Assembly (NCBI RefSeq): GCF_902364025.1
Contig: NZ_CABJCG010000008.1
Span: forward strand, 195,897-259,896
Source of the DNA: Enterocloster lavalensis
Lineage (GTDB): Bacteria; Bacillota; Clostridia; Lachnospirales; Lachnospiraceae
Direction: 5' to 3'
DNA length: 64,000 bases
In this document: in pieces, positions 57,445 through 64,000 of the stretch
How positions within the stretch are numbered: position 1 is the first letter of the stretch
Layout: every line of letters begins with the position of its first letter
Notes under the pieces: generated by a model
Told to the model about the DNA's origin: nothing
What the model saw: the letters and a program-made list of their open reading frames with translations, nothing else
Database searches by the model: none
Program-made: the position numbers and the translations under genes

Positions 57445-58317
57445 TCACATATTCTGTTTCAGATATCCGTCGAAGGCGGCGATGGTCTCGAAGTTCCGGT
57501 TGTCCTCCCGGAACACGCCGTAGACCTCCCAGGTCAGCCCCTCCTCGAATGGAACGGCCCGCAGACCCTCCATTTTGAAGTCGTCCACCATAAAATCCGG
57601 GATCACCGCCAGGCCGATCCGCTGGGCGCACAGCTTGTAGAGGAAAGGGCCGTCCGCCGTCTTTGCGGCGATTTTCGGCAGAAATCCACGGACCTGGCAG
57701 GCTTTGCGGAAATCGTGGAACATATGGAAGTTCTCGTTCATCAGGATCAGGTTCTCGTCCCGCAGCAGATCGATGGTCACACGGTCGCAGCCGTACAGGG
57801 GATGCCCCTCCCAGACCAAAAGCAGAATCTCCCGCTTTGCCAGCCTGCGCTGGACCACCGCCCCCTCCTCGCACATGCCCACCGTGAAGCCGTACTCGAT
57901 CCTGGAGGCGTTTAACATCTCCTTCACCTCCCGGTTGGAATACTCGCACCACTCCACCCGGATCATAGGATGGCGCTCCATGAAATCCAGGATCAGCTGG
58001 AAGGGGATCACGTTGAACACGCCGCAGGCGCAGCCGAGACGCAGCACGATCTCCTTGCGCTCCAGCTGCCGCAGCCCGTACTCGATCTCCTCCAGCTGGC
58101 TCACGATCCGCTCCGCCTTCTGGTACAGGAAATCCGCGCCCTCCGTGGGTTTCAGGCCTTTTTTCGTGCGCTCGAAGAGCTGGACGCCAAGTTCATTTTC
58201 CAGGAGCCGGATGTTCTTGCTCAGCCCCTGGGGCGTAATGTAGAGCTTGCGGGCGGCCTGGTGGATGCTGCCTTCCTCGTACACGGTCTGAAAACATTTC
58301 AAATCCTTTGTATTCAT
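57445..58317 (-). CDS. LysR-family transcriptional regulator
   Basis: 290 residues, ATG behind GGGAGGGATTC. N-terminal HTH: LKCFQTVYEEGSIHQAARKL followed by YITPQGLSKNIRLLE. The C-terminal effector domain runs from ~90. It is divergent from the ketopantoate reductase-like gene (190 bp between starts) and upstream of the flavoprotein gene, so it may control either. The ITPQGLSKNI recognition helix is like that of regulators often paired with anaerobic flavoenzymes; the inducer is unknown. Confidence 0.92.
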   Translation of the reverse strand: MNTKDLKCFQTVYEEGSIHQAARKLYITPQGLSKNIRLLENELGVQLFERTKKGLKPTEGADFLYQKAERIVSQLEEIEYGLRQLERKEIVLRLGCACGVFNVIPFQLILDFMERHPMIRVEWCEYSNREVKEMLNASRIEYGFTVGMCEEGAVVQRRLAKREILLLVWEGHPLYGCDRVTIDLLRDENLILMNENFHMFHDFRKACQVRGFLPKIAAKTADGPFLYKLCAQRIGLAVIPDFMVDDFKMEGLRAVPFEEGLTWEVYGVFREDNRNFETIAAFDGYLKQNM

Positions 58318-58443
58318 GAATCCCTCCCGAATCCTCTCCGTTTCCCTCGGTCCCGCGCCTTAGCAGGCGCTGTTTCTATCTATTGTACACTAAAAATGGT
58401 CCGGCGTCCTGTTTTTTTGGAATTTGAAGAGGCGTTTGCGGCA

Positions 58444-58472
58444 TTGACATAGGATTTCCCAGTGATTATACT
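58444..58472 (+). promoter_or_regulatory. promoter of the ketopantoate reductase-like gene
   Basis: -35 TTGACA (58444-58449), 17-bp spacer, -10 TATACT (58467-58472), with the ATG at 58508. Confidence 0.8.
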
Positions 58473-58507
58473 GAACTAAAAGCAAACTGGAAAAGCGAGG
58501 TATCAAT

Positions 58508-59437
58508 ATGAGAGAGATTAAAACCGTAGCGCTGATCGGCCTCGGGGCCATTGGAAGTTTTCTTGCAAGCAATCTCCATGGGGTATTGGGGGAGAATCTG
58601 CGGATCGTGGCGGGCGGGGCGCGAAAGGAGCGCCTGGAGCGGGACGGCATCGTGGTCAACGGGGTTCCCTTCCATTTCTGGGTGGTCGCGCCGGAGGAGG
58701 AAACCGGGTACGCGGATCTGGCGATCGTGATCACCAAGATTACCGGCCTGTCCCAGGCGCTGGAGGATATGCGGCGTCAGATCGGCCCGGACACCATCAT
58801 CATGTCGCCCTTAAACGGCGTGGAGAGCGAGGAGCGGGTGGCCGCGGTCTACGGCTGGGACCGGGTGCTTTACTCCCTGGCCAGGGTGAGCGTGGTCATG
58901 GACGGGAACCAGGTGTCCTACAATTCTTCCAGGGCCTCTATCGAATTTGGAGAAAAATACAATCAGGAACCGTCCGAGCGGGTTTTAGCAGTAAAACACC
59001 TGCTGGAGAGCGCCGGAATCCGGCCTGTGATTCAGCCTGATATGGAGAAAGCCCTCTGGATGAAATTCGTATGCAATGTCAGCGAAAATCAGGTTGGCGC
59101 AGTGCTCCACATCCCCTTCGGCGCGTGGAATGCCAGCGAACACGCCAACGCCCTCCGCCTCATGGTGGCCAAAGAGGTCATTGATATCGCCCGCAAAAAA
59201 GGCATCGACATCGATGACGACTACGCGGTCAGGCAGCTGGAGCAGCTCAAAAAGGTTCCCTATGCCAATAAACCCTCCACCCTTCAGGATATCGAGCACG
59301 GGCGGAAAACCGAGGTGGAAATGTTCGCCGGAACCGTGATCCGCCTTGGGAAGGAGACCGGCGTGCCTACGCCGTTGAATGAATTTTTGTACCATGCGGT
59401 GCGAGTGCTGGAGGAGAAGAATGAGGGGATTATCTAG
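58508..59437 (+). CDS. 2-dehydropantoate 2-reductase-family (PanE/ApbA-like) protein
   Basis: 309 residues, ATG behind AGCGAGGTATCAAT. N-terminal Rossmann motif VALIGLGAIGSFLASNLHG, then VITKITGLSQAL and LNGVESEERV. The C-terminal helical domain has KALWMKFVCNVSENQ (Lys and Asn as expected for ketopantoate reductases) and KPSTLQDIEHGRKTEVEMFA with the conserved Ser and Glu. NADPH-dependent reduction of 2-ketopantoate is the type activity, but clostridial genomes often contain extra paralogues for other 2-keto acids. No panB/C/D genes are nearby and it has its own promoter, so pantothenate synthesis is not certain. Confidence 0.85.
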   Translation: MREIKTVALIGLGAIGSFLASNLHGVLGENLRIVAGGARKERLERDGIVVNGVPFHFWVVAPEEETGYADLAIVITKITGLSQALEDMRRQIGPDTIIMSPLNGVESEERVAAVYGWDRVLYSLARVSVVMDGNQVSYNSSRASIEFGEKYNQEPSERVLAVKHLLESAGIRPVIQPDMEKALWMKFVCNVSENQVGAVLHIPFGAWNASEHANALRLMVAKEVIDIARKKGIDIDDDYAVRQLEQLKKVPYANKPSTLQDIEHGRKTEVEMFAGTVIRLGKETGVPTPLNEFLYHAVRVLEEKNEGII

Positions 59438-59475
59438 GCAGCATTTCCGCTTAATGGAAAGAGACTTCGCATGAA

Positions 59476-59495
59476 GAGGGCGTTTACACGCCCTC
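59476..59495. terminator. hairpin after the ketopantoate reductase-like gene
   Basis: GAGGGCGT-TTAC-ACGCCCTC, 8-bp stem, no T-run. The 59438-59760 gap otherwise holds the promoter and operator of the iron operon and no gene. Confidence 0.5.
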
Positions 59496-59671
59496 TAATC
59501 GTAGCAATGTTCCCGTTCTGTATCTTTAGGTAACGCGTTGATCCGTTTCATCATCATTTTCGCCTGCATCTGCCTACACAATTCATCTTCCCACGCTGTG
59601 CCTTTCCCAACCGTGCCAAACCGTTCTCCCTGTCATTTTAATCCAATTTCTGGAAATCCCTCAAATTCCAC

Positions 59672-59730
59672 TTGCATTTTCCACCCCCTTATGCTATCCT
59701 ACCCTGGTACATAGTTAGTTCATACTAACT
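59672..59730 (+). promoter_or_regulatory. promoter and metalloregulator-like operator of the iron operon
   Basis: -35 TTGCAT (59672-59677), 17-bp spacer, -10 TATCCT (59695-59700). Immediately downstream, AGTTAGT-TCAT-ACTAACT (59713-59730) is a perfect inverted repeat at the transcription start, the position typical of repressor sites such as DtxR/IdeR- or Fur-type. Confidence 0.65.
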
Positions 59731-59760
59731 CGCTAGAAAAACAACCTCACATGCAAAGGA

Positions 59761-60810
59761 GTGTTCACCATCAAACCATCTACCCTCACCCTGCTTCTTT
59801 TCACAACCCTGCTCATCCTCTCGGTCCTCTCGCTCTTCGTGGGGGTGATCGATATCCGCCCCGCCGCCCTGCTCACCGGCGACCCGGAACTTCTGGAAGT
59901 GTTTCTCATTTCCCGGCTGCCCCGGCTCCTGGCCATCCTCTGCACCGGCGTGGGCATGAGCGTGGCGGGACTGATCATGCAGCAGCTCTGCATGAACAAA
60001 TTCGTCTCGCCCACCACCGGAGCCACCATCTCATCGGCCCAGCTTGGCATCCTGTTTGCTCTGCTATTCCTGCCGAACTCCACCCTGTGGGGCCGGGCCC
60101 TCTTCGCCTTCGGGGCCGCCGTGCTGGGCACCTGGATCTTTGTCTGGTTCATCCAGCGCATCCAGTTCAAGGACGTGATCATGGTCCCGCTGGTGGGCAT
60201 CATGTTTGGAAATGTCATCGGCGGCCTGACCAATTACCTGGCCTACAAATATGAAATGACCCAGGCCCTGTCCTCCTGGCTGGTGGGCCACTTTTCCCTG
60301 GTTCTGCGGGGTCGCTACGAGATCGTCTACTTGACCGTGCCCCTGGTGATCCTGGCTTTCGTGTTCGCCAACCACTTCAATATCGTAGGCCTTGGCAAGG
60401 ACTTTTCCCGGAATCTGGGAATCCCCCACAACCTGGTGCTGTTCATGGGCCTGAGCATCGCCGCCATGATCACCGCGTCCATCGTGGTCGTAGTTGGCTC
60501 CATCTCCTACGTGGGCCTGATCGTACCCAACGTGGTAGCCATGTTTAAGGGCGACCGCATACGGGGCACCCTGGCCGACACCGCGCTGTTCGGCGCATTG
60601 TTCGTGCTGGTCTGCGACATCGTGGGGCGGACGGTGATCGCCCCCTACGAGCTGCCCATCGAGCTGGTGGTGGGCGTGCTGGGCAGCGTTCTGTTCATCG
60701 CCCTGTTGCTCTACCGCCTGAAAAATGGACGGCGCGCCGTTCCCATTCCCCGCTCCGGCTTATCCGGCTGCGGCGTTTCCATGAAGCTGGAAGGAGGTGG
60801 CGAATCATGA
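59761..60810 (+). CDS. iron-siderophore ABC transporter permease (FecCD/YclN type)
   Basis: 349 residues if the GTG at 59761 is used. The site AAAGGAG abuts this codon, and the rare ATC at 59770 has normal spacing, so the start is uncertain; an in-frame TAG upstream limits the choice. About nine membrane segments with SRLPRLLAILCTGVGMSVAG and GSISYVGLIVPNVVAMFKGD, the conserved FecCD region near the coupling helix. It pairs with a second permease gene that overlaps by ATGA. Order permease, permease, ATPase, binding protein is that of the B. subtilis yclNOPQ petrobactin system. It imports an Fe3+-siderophore. Confidence 0.9.
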   Translation: MFTIKPSTLTLLLFTTLLILSVLSLFVGVIDIRPAALLTGDPELLEVFLISRLPRLLAILCTGVGMSVAGLIMQQLCMNKFVSPTTGATISSAQLGILFALLFLPNSTLWGRALFAFGAAVLGTWIFVWFIQRIQFKDVIMVPLVGIMFGNVIGGLTNYLAYKYEMTQALSSWLVGHFSLVLRGRYEIVYLTVPLVILAFVFANHFNIVGLGKDFSRNLGIPHNLVLFMGLSIAAMITASIVVVVGSISYVGLIVPNVVAMFKGDRIRGTLADTALFGALFVLVCDIVGRTVIAPYELPIELVVGVLGSVLFIALLLYRLKNGRRAVPIPRSGLSGCGVSMKLEGGGES

Positions 60811-61784
60811 GAACCGCCGCAGACACGGCCCGCCGCCAAAAGCTGGCCGTCCTGACCGTCCTGGTGCTGGCCGCGGCGGCGGCCTACCTGCTGTTCGAGG
60901 TGAATTTTTCCAACGCCAGGCTGTTCCACTACGCCATGAAAATCCGTACCCCCAAGCTCCTTGTCATGCTGATCACGGCCTTTGCCATCGGCGGAGCTTC
61001 CATTGTGTTCCAGTCCATTATCAACAACACCATCGTCACCCCCTGCCTGCTGGGTATGAACTCGCTCTACACCCTGATCCACACGGCGGTGGTATTTTTT
61101 GCCGGGTCGGGAAGCCTGCTGGCGGTAAACGCCAACCTCTCATTTGCGGTGGACCTGGCGCTTATGGGGCTGGCCGCCACAGTGATTTACAGCTATCTCT
61201 TTCAGAAAACCCGGCACAACGTGCTCTACGTGCTGCTGATCGGGACGGTGCTGACCTCGCTGTTTTCCAGCGTCCAGACCACCCTGACCCGGGTCATGGA
61301 CCCCAATGAATACGACGCGCTGCTGGCGACCCTGGTGGCCAGCTTCAACAGCATCAACTCCGAGATCATTTTCCTCTCCCTGGCGGTGCTGGGCATTGTG
61401 GCCTTCGCCCTGCGGCGGGAGCTGCGGCTGCTGGACGTGCTCACCCTGGGCAAAAATCAGGCCGTCAACCTGGGCGTGAACTATGACAAATGCGTCCGGC
61501 GCCTGCTGCTGGGCGTGACACTCTACATCGCCGTGGCCACCGCCATGGTGGGCCCCATCTCCTTTCTGGGGCTGATCATCGCCAATCTCTCCCGCCAGCT
61601 TTTAAAGACCTACCGCCACGGCCAGCTGATCCTGGGCTCCGCCCTATTCGGCATGATCGTGCTGGTGGGCGGGCAGCTTCTGGTGGAACGGGTCTTTCGC
61701 TACGCCGTTCCCATCAGCGTTTTCATCACCGTGGGCGGAGGTTTTTATTTCCTCTACCTGCTTTTGACCAACAGGAGGACCTGA
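60807..61784 (+). CDS. iron-siderophore ABC transporter permease (FecCD/YclO type)
   Basis: 325 residues, ATG overlapping the previous stop; site AAGGAGGTGGCGAATC. FecCD fold with KIRTPKLLVMLITAFAIGGA, GMNSLYTLIHTAVVFFAG and TAMVGPISFLGLIIANLSRQ. Together the two permeases form the heterodimeric channel for the siderophore complex. The distinct N-terminal half (shorter than BtuC-type) fits the YclO/FatC group. Confidence 0.92.
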   Translation: MRTAADTARRQKLAVLTVLVLAAAAAYLLFEVNFSNARLFHYAMKIRTPKLLVMLITAFAIGGASIVFQSIINNTIVTPCLLGMNSLYTLIHTAVVFFAGSGSLLAVNANLSFAVDLALMGLAATVIYSYLFQKTRHNVLYVLLIGTVLTSLFSSVQTTLTRVMDPNEYDALLATLVASFNSINSEIIFLSLAVLGIVAFALRRELRLLDVLTLGKNQAVNLGVNYDKCVRRLLLGVTLYIAVATAMVGPISFLGLIIANLSRQLLKTYRHGQLILGSALFGMIVLVGGQLLVERVFRYAVPISVFITVGGGFYFLYLLLTNRRT

Positions 61785-61787
61785 CCT

Positions 61788-62540
61788 ATGATCATTAAAA
61801 ATCTTTCGAAACAGTACGACGGGAAAACCGTGGTGGACGACGTCACCTTCCACATCCCCAAGGGCAAGGTGATCTCCATGATCGGCCCCAACGGGGCGGG
61901 AAAATCCACAGTCATGGGCATCATTTCCCGGCTGATCGCCCGGGACAGCGGCATGGTGGACTTCGACGGCAGGGACATCGGCAAGTGGAACAACCGGGAG
62001 CTGGCCAAGCGGCTGGCGATTCTGACCCAGAGCAACAACATCCAGATGAAACTCACCGTCCGGGAGCTGGTGGCCTTCGGCCGTTTCCCCTACTCCGGCG
62101 GCCGCCTGACGAAAGAGGACCAGGCCATGATCGACAAGGCCGTGGACTACATGGAGCTGGGCGGTTTCCAGGACCGTTTTATCGACGAGCTCTCCGGCGG
62201 CCAGCGCCAGCGGGCCTACATCGCCATGGTGATCGCCCAGGACACGGAGTACGTGCTCCTTGACGAGCCCACCAACAACCTGGATATTTACCACGCCACC
62301 AACATGATGAAAACCGTGCGCCGCCTCTGCGACGAGCTTGGTAAGACGGTGATTCTGGTGCTCCACGAAATCAACTACGCGGCGTTTTATTCGGATTATA
62401 TCTGCGCCTTCGCCGAGGGCAGAATCGCCAAATTCGGCACGGTGCGGGAAGTGATTAATAAGGAAACACTGTCGGAGCTGTATAAGGTGGATTTTGAGAT
62501 TCTGGAAATCGCGGGGAAGCCGTTGTCTGTATATTATTGA
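61788..62540 (+). CDS. iron-siderophore ABC transporter ATP-binding protein (YclP type)
   Basis: 250 residues, ATG behind AGGAGGACCTGACCT, 3 bp after the permease stop. Complete ABC ATPase: Walker A GPNGAGKS, Q-loop LTQSNN, signature LSGGQRQRAYIA, Walker B YVLLDEPTNNLD, and the switch His in VLHEINYA. It energises uptake through the two FecCD permeases. Confidence 0.95.
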   Translation: MIIKNLSKQYDGKTVVDDVTFHIPKGKVISMIGPNGAGKSTVMGIISRLIARDSGMVDFDGRDIGKWNNRELAKRLAILTQSNNIQMKLTVRELVAFGRFPYSGGRLTKEDQAMIDKAVDYMELGGFQDRFIDELSGGQRQRAYIAMVIAQDTEYVLLDEPTNNLDIYHATNMMKTVRRLCDELGKTVILVLHEINYAAFYSDYICAFAEGRIAKFGTVREVINKETLSELYKVDFEILEIAGKPLSVYY

Positions 62541-62580
62541 TGGTTTCCCGGAATTAAAACAATCGATAAGGAGAGATAGA

Positions 62581-63672
62581 ATGAGAAAAATGGTATTTGC
62601 TGCAGCTGTACTTATGACGGCGGCGGGGCTGGCGGCCTGCGCTGGCGGAGTTGGTGGAGTTGGTGGAAAAAACGCGAGTGAAAATGGAACTACTGCCGGG
62701 GCCGGGGTTTTGGCGGAAACCGGCGCGGACGCTGGGACTGGCGGCTTCGCGGAAGCCGGAGCGGGCGCCGGAGCCGGTACTGAGGCCGGAACATCCGCCT
62801 CCCCCGCCTCCCTCACCATCCAATCCCTAAACGCATCCAAATCCCCCATCTCCCTGGAAGTTCCCTTTAGCCCCAAGCGCCTCGCCGTCCTCGACATGGC
62901 TTCTCTGGACATTCTGGACGCCCTTGGCCTGGGGGACCGGGTGGTCGGCACGGCGGACACCAACCTGGACTATTTACAGCAGTACACCGGCGGCTCCACC
63001 GCCAACCTTGGCACCATCAAGGAGGCGGACCTGGAAGCTGTGATGGCTTCCGAGCCGGACGTCATTTTCATCGGCGGACGCCTGGCCTCCTCCTACGATG
63101 CCCTCAGCGAAATCGCGCCGGTGGTCTACCTAGCCACGGACCCGGAGACCGGCGTGGTGGAGAGCGTCCGCAAAAACGCTTCCATCATCGCTTCCATATT
63201 CGGCCTGGAAAGCCGCGTGGAGGAGCTGATGGCGGGCTTCGACGCCCGGATCAAAGCCCTGTCCGCCTTCTCCTCCGGCAAAACCGCAATCGTGGGCATG
63301 AGCACCAGCGGCGGCTTCAACGTGCTGGGCAGCGACGGCCGCTGCTCTCTGATCACCCGGGAGGCGAGTTTTGAGAACATCGGCGTGGACGCCGCGGCGG
63401 CCACCTCCACCCACGGCAACGAAGCTTCCTTTGAGTTCATCGTGAAAACCAACCCGGACTACGTCTTTGTCCTGGACCGCGACGCCGCCATCGGCACCGA
63501 CGGCGCCAAGCTGGCACGGGACATCGTGGAAAATGAACTGGTCATGGGCACGGACGCCTACAAAAACGGCCACATCATCTACCTGGCCCACCCCGCCGCC
63601 TGGTACACCGCGGAGGGCGGCATCACCGCCCTGGACCGGATGCTGGCTGACCTGGAGGACGGATTGCTTTAG
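62581..63672 (+). CDS. siderophore-binding lipoprotein of the iron ABC transporter (YclQ type)
   Basis: 363 residues from the ATG at 62581, behind AAGGAGAGATAGA; the frame to 62494 overlaps the ATPase gene and is not the start. Signal peptide and lipobox MRKMVFAAAVLMTAAGLAAC (Cys20), then an unusually long Gly/Ala/Thr-rich linker (~21-80) and the periplasmic-binding-protein family 2 fold with the ligand-binding EADLEAVMASEPDVIFIGG and GMSTSGGFNVLGSDG. It captures a ferric-siderophore outside the membrane. The order permease, permease, ATPase, lipoprotein supports this. Ends the operon. Confidence 0.92.
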   Translation: MRKMVFAAAVLMTAAGLAACAGGVGGVGGKNASENGTTAGAGVLAETGADAGTGGFAEAGAGAGAGTEAGTSASPASLTIQSLNASKSPISLEVPFSPKRLAVLDMASLDILDALGLGDRVVGTADTNLDYLQQYTGGSTANLGTIKEADLEAVMASEPDVIFIGGRLASSYDALSEIAPVVYLATDPETGVVESVRKNASIIASIFGLESRVEELMAGFDARIKALSAFSSGKTAIVGMSTSGGFNVLGSDGRCSLITREASFENIGVDAAAATSTHGNEASFEFIVKTNPDYVFVLDRDAAIGTDGAKLARDIVENELVMGTDAYKNGHIIYLAHPAAWYTAEGGITALDRMLADLEDGLL

Positions 63673-63768
63673 CCTTCCCTATCACTTCCCCGTTCATATT
63701 AAACCACTCATTCAAACGCTCAAATGGTTGCGCAGGAAAATGTCCTTTCCGCGCAGCCATTTTATCCC

Positions 63769-64000
63769 AATAAGCCTTCCTTTTCCTGCCTCTTCCCCCA
63801 AAAAATCCCCTTTCCTCACCTGCCCCTCAAAAGCCTCACTTTCCCTGCCCCTTCCACCAAAAGCCCTCTTTCCTCACCTGCCTCTCAAAAACCTCACTTT
63901 CCCTACCCCCTTCCCCAAAAACTCCCTTTCCTCACCTGCCCCTCAAAAACCTCACTCACTTTCCCTGCCCCTTCCCAATAATCCCCCTTTTCTCACCTGC
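63769..64000. repeat. 58-bp pyrimidine-rich tandem repeat (runs off window)
   Basis: TTTCCTCACCTG recurs at 63811, 63869 and 63927 (exactly 58 bp apart) and in altered form at about 63989, a shift explained by a 4-bp CACT insertion in the third unit. Each unit also contains CTCAAAAACCTCACTTTCCC. The plus strand is almost free of G. The repeat extends to the window end. No coding or terminator signal was seen in 63673-63768. Confidence 0.85.

Noticed and set aside
63724..63981. Open frame encoding a Pro/Ser/Phe-rich repeat peptide
   Set aside because: It is produced by the 58-bp repeat; its composition follows the pyrimidine-rich strand and it lacks a binding site.
63769..64000. CRISPR array
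   Set aside because: The tandem units are contiguous, with no unique spacers and no cas genes.

Overview
The window looks like a chromosome segment of an anaerobic, gut-type Clostridia, probably of the Lachnospiraceae (Enterocloster/Hungatella-like). That placement is inferred from strong AGGAGG-type ribosome binding sites, SigA-type promoters with 16-17 bp spacers, a lipoprotein-type sugar-binding protein, CUT1, GPH and ROK sugar genes, and moderately GC-rich coding DNA beside AT-rich promoters. No rRNA, tRNA, CRISPR array, insertion sequence or prophage was recognised. Most genes up to 57 kb lie on the minus strand.

Region 1 (1-10277) is a catabolic locus. A minus-strand operon encodes two sugar-phosphate isomerase-type TIM barrels, an L-2-aminothiazoline-4-carboxylate (L-ATC) hydrolase-family protein, an M20 carbamoylase-type hydrolase and a Gfo/Idh/MocA oxidoreductase. 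A divergent S9 peptidase, a CUT1 ABC transporter operon and a YheO-type regulator follow. A nearly identical AT-rich element sits at the same distance from the -35 box in both divergent promoter regions, which points to one regulon. The L-ATC hydrolase and M20 genes match the two known steps from L-ATC to cysteine, here combined with sugar-type genes.

Region 2 (10274-17918) holds an AraC regulator, a second Gfo/Idh/MocA oxidoreductase, a NUDIX hydrolase, a MATE exporter, and a three-subunit xanthine dehydrogenase-family molybdoenzyme with its own promoter and structured leader.

Region 3 (18246-28332) is a ROK-controlled sugar regulon: two transporters (GPH and MFS), aldose 1-epimerase, AllA-like cupin, L-fucose/L-arabinose-isomerase-family isomerase, PfkB kinase, class II aldolase and aldo/keto reductase. 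Together these make a complete isomerise, phosphorylate and cleave route for an unidentified hexose-like sugar. Two promoters share the same operator-like sequence over the -35 box.

Region 4 (28677-42959) is mostly housekeeping: a small ORF, a class B penicillin-binding protein with a RodA/FtsW flippase, a U32 peptidase, a ZapA-like protein with a long acidic tail, RuvB and RuvA, a large c-di-GMP protein (REC, HD-GYP, two PAS, GGDEF, GAF-like), an XRE regulator and a YprB-type nuclease-fold protein.

Region 5 (43115-48905) is a MerR-controlled operon: Zn-dependent dehydrogenase, SDR dehydrogenase, GPH transporter and OFA-type transporter. Its promoter has a 19-bp spacer typical of MerR targets, and a related perfect dyad precedes merR itself.

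Region 6 (49018-59437) contains an Rpn-family nuclease, an SLC13-type permease with a B3-like metallo-hydrolase and divergent LysR, a GntR-type protein that appears to carry two GntR DNA-binding domains, an old-yellow-enzyme/2,4-dienoyl-CoA reductase-like flavoprotein, a second LysR and a ketopantoate reductase-like protein.

Region 7 (59440-64000) is an iron-siderophore ABC transporter operon (two permeases, ATPase, binding lipoprotein) behind a metalloregulator-like operator, followed by a 58-bp pyrimidine-rich tandem repeat that runs off the window.
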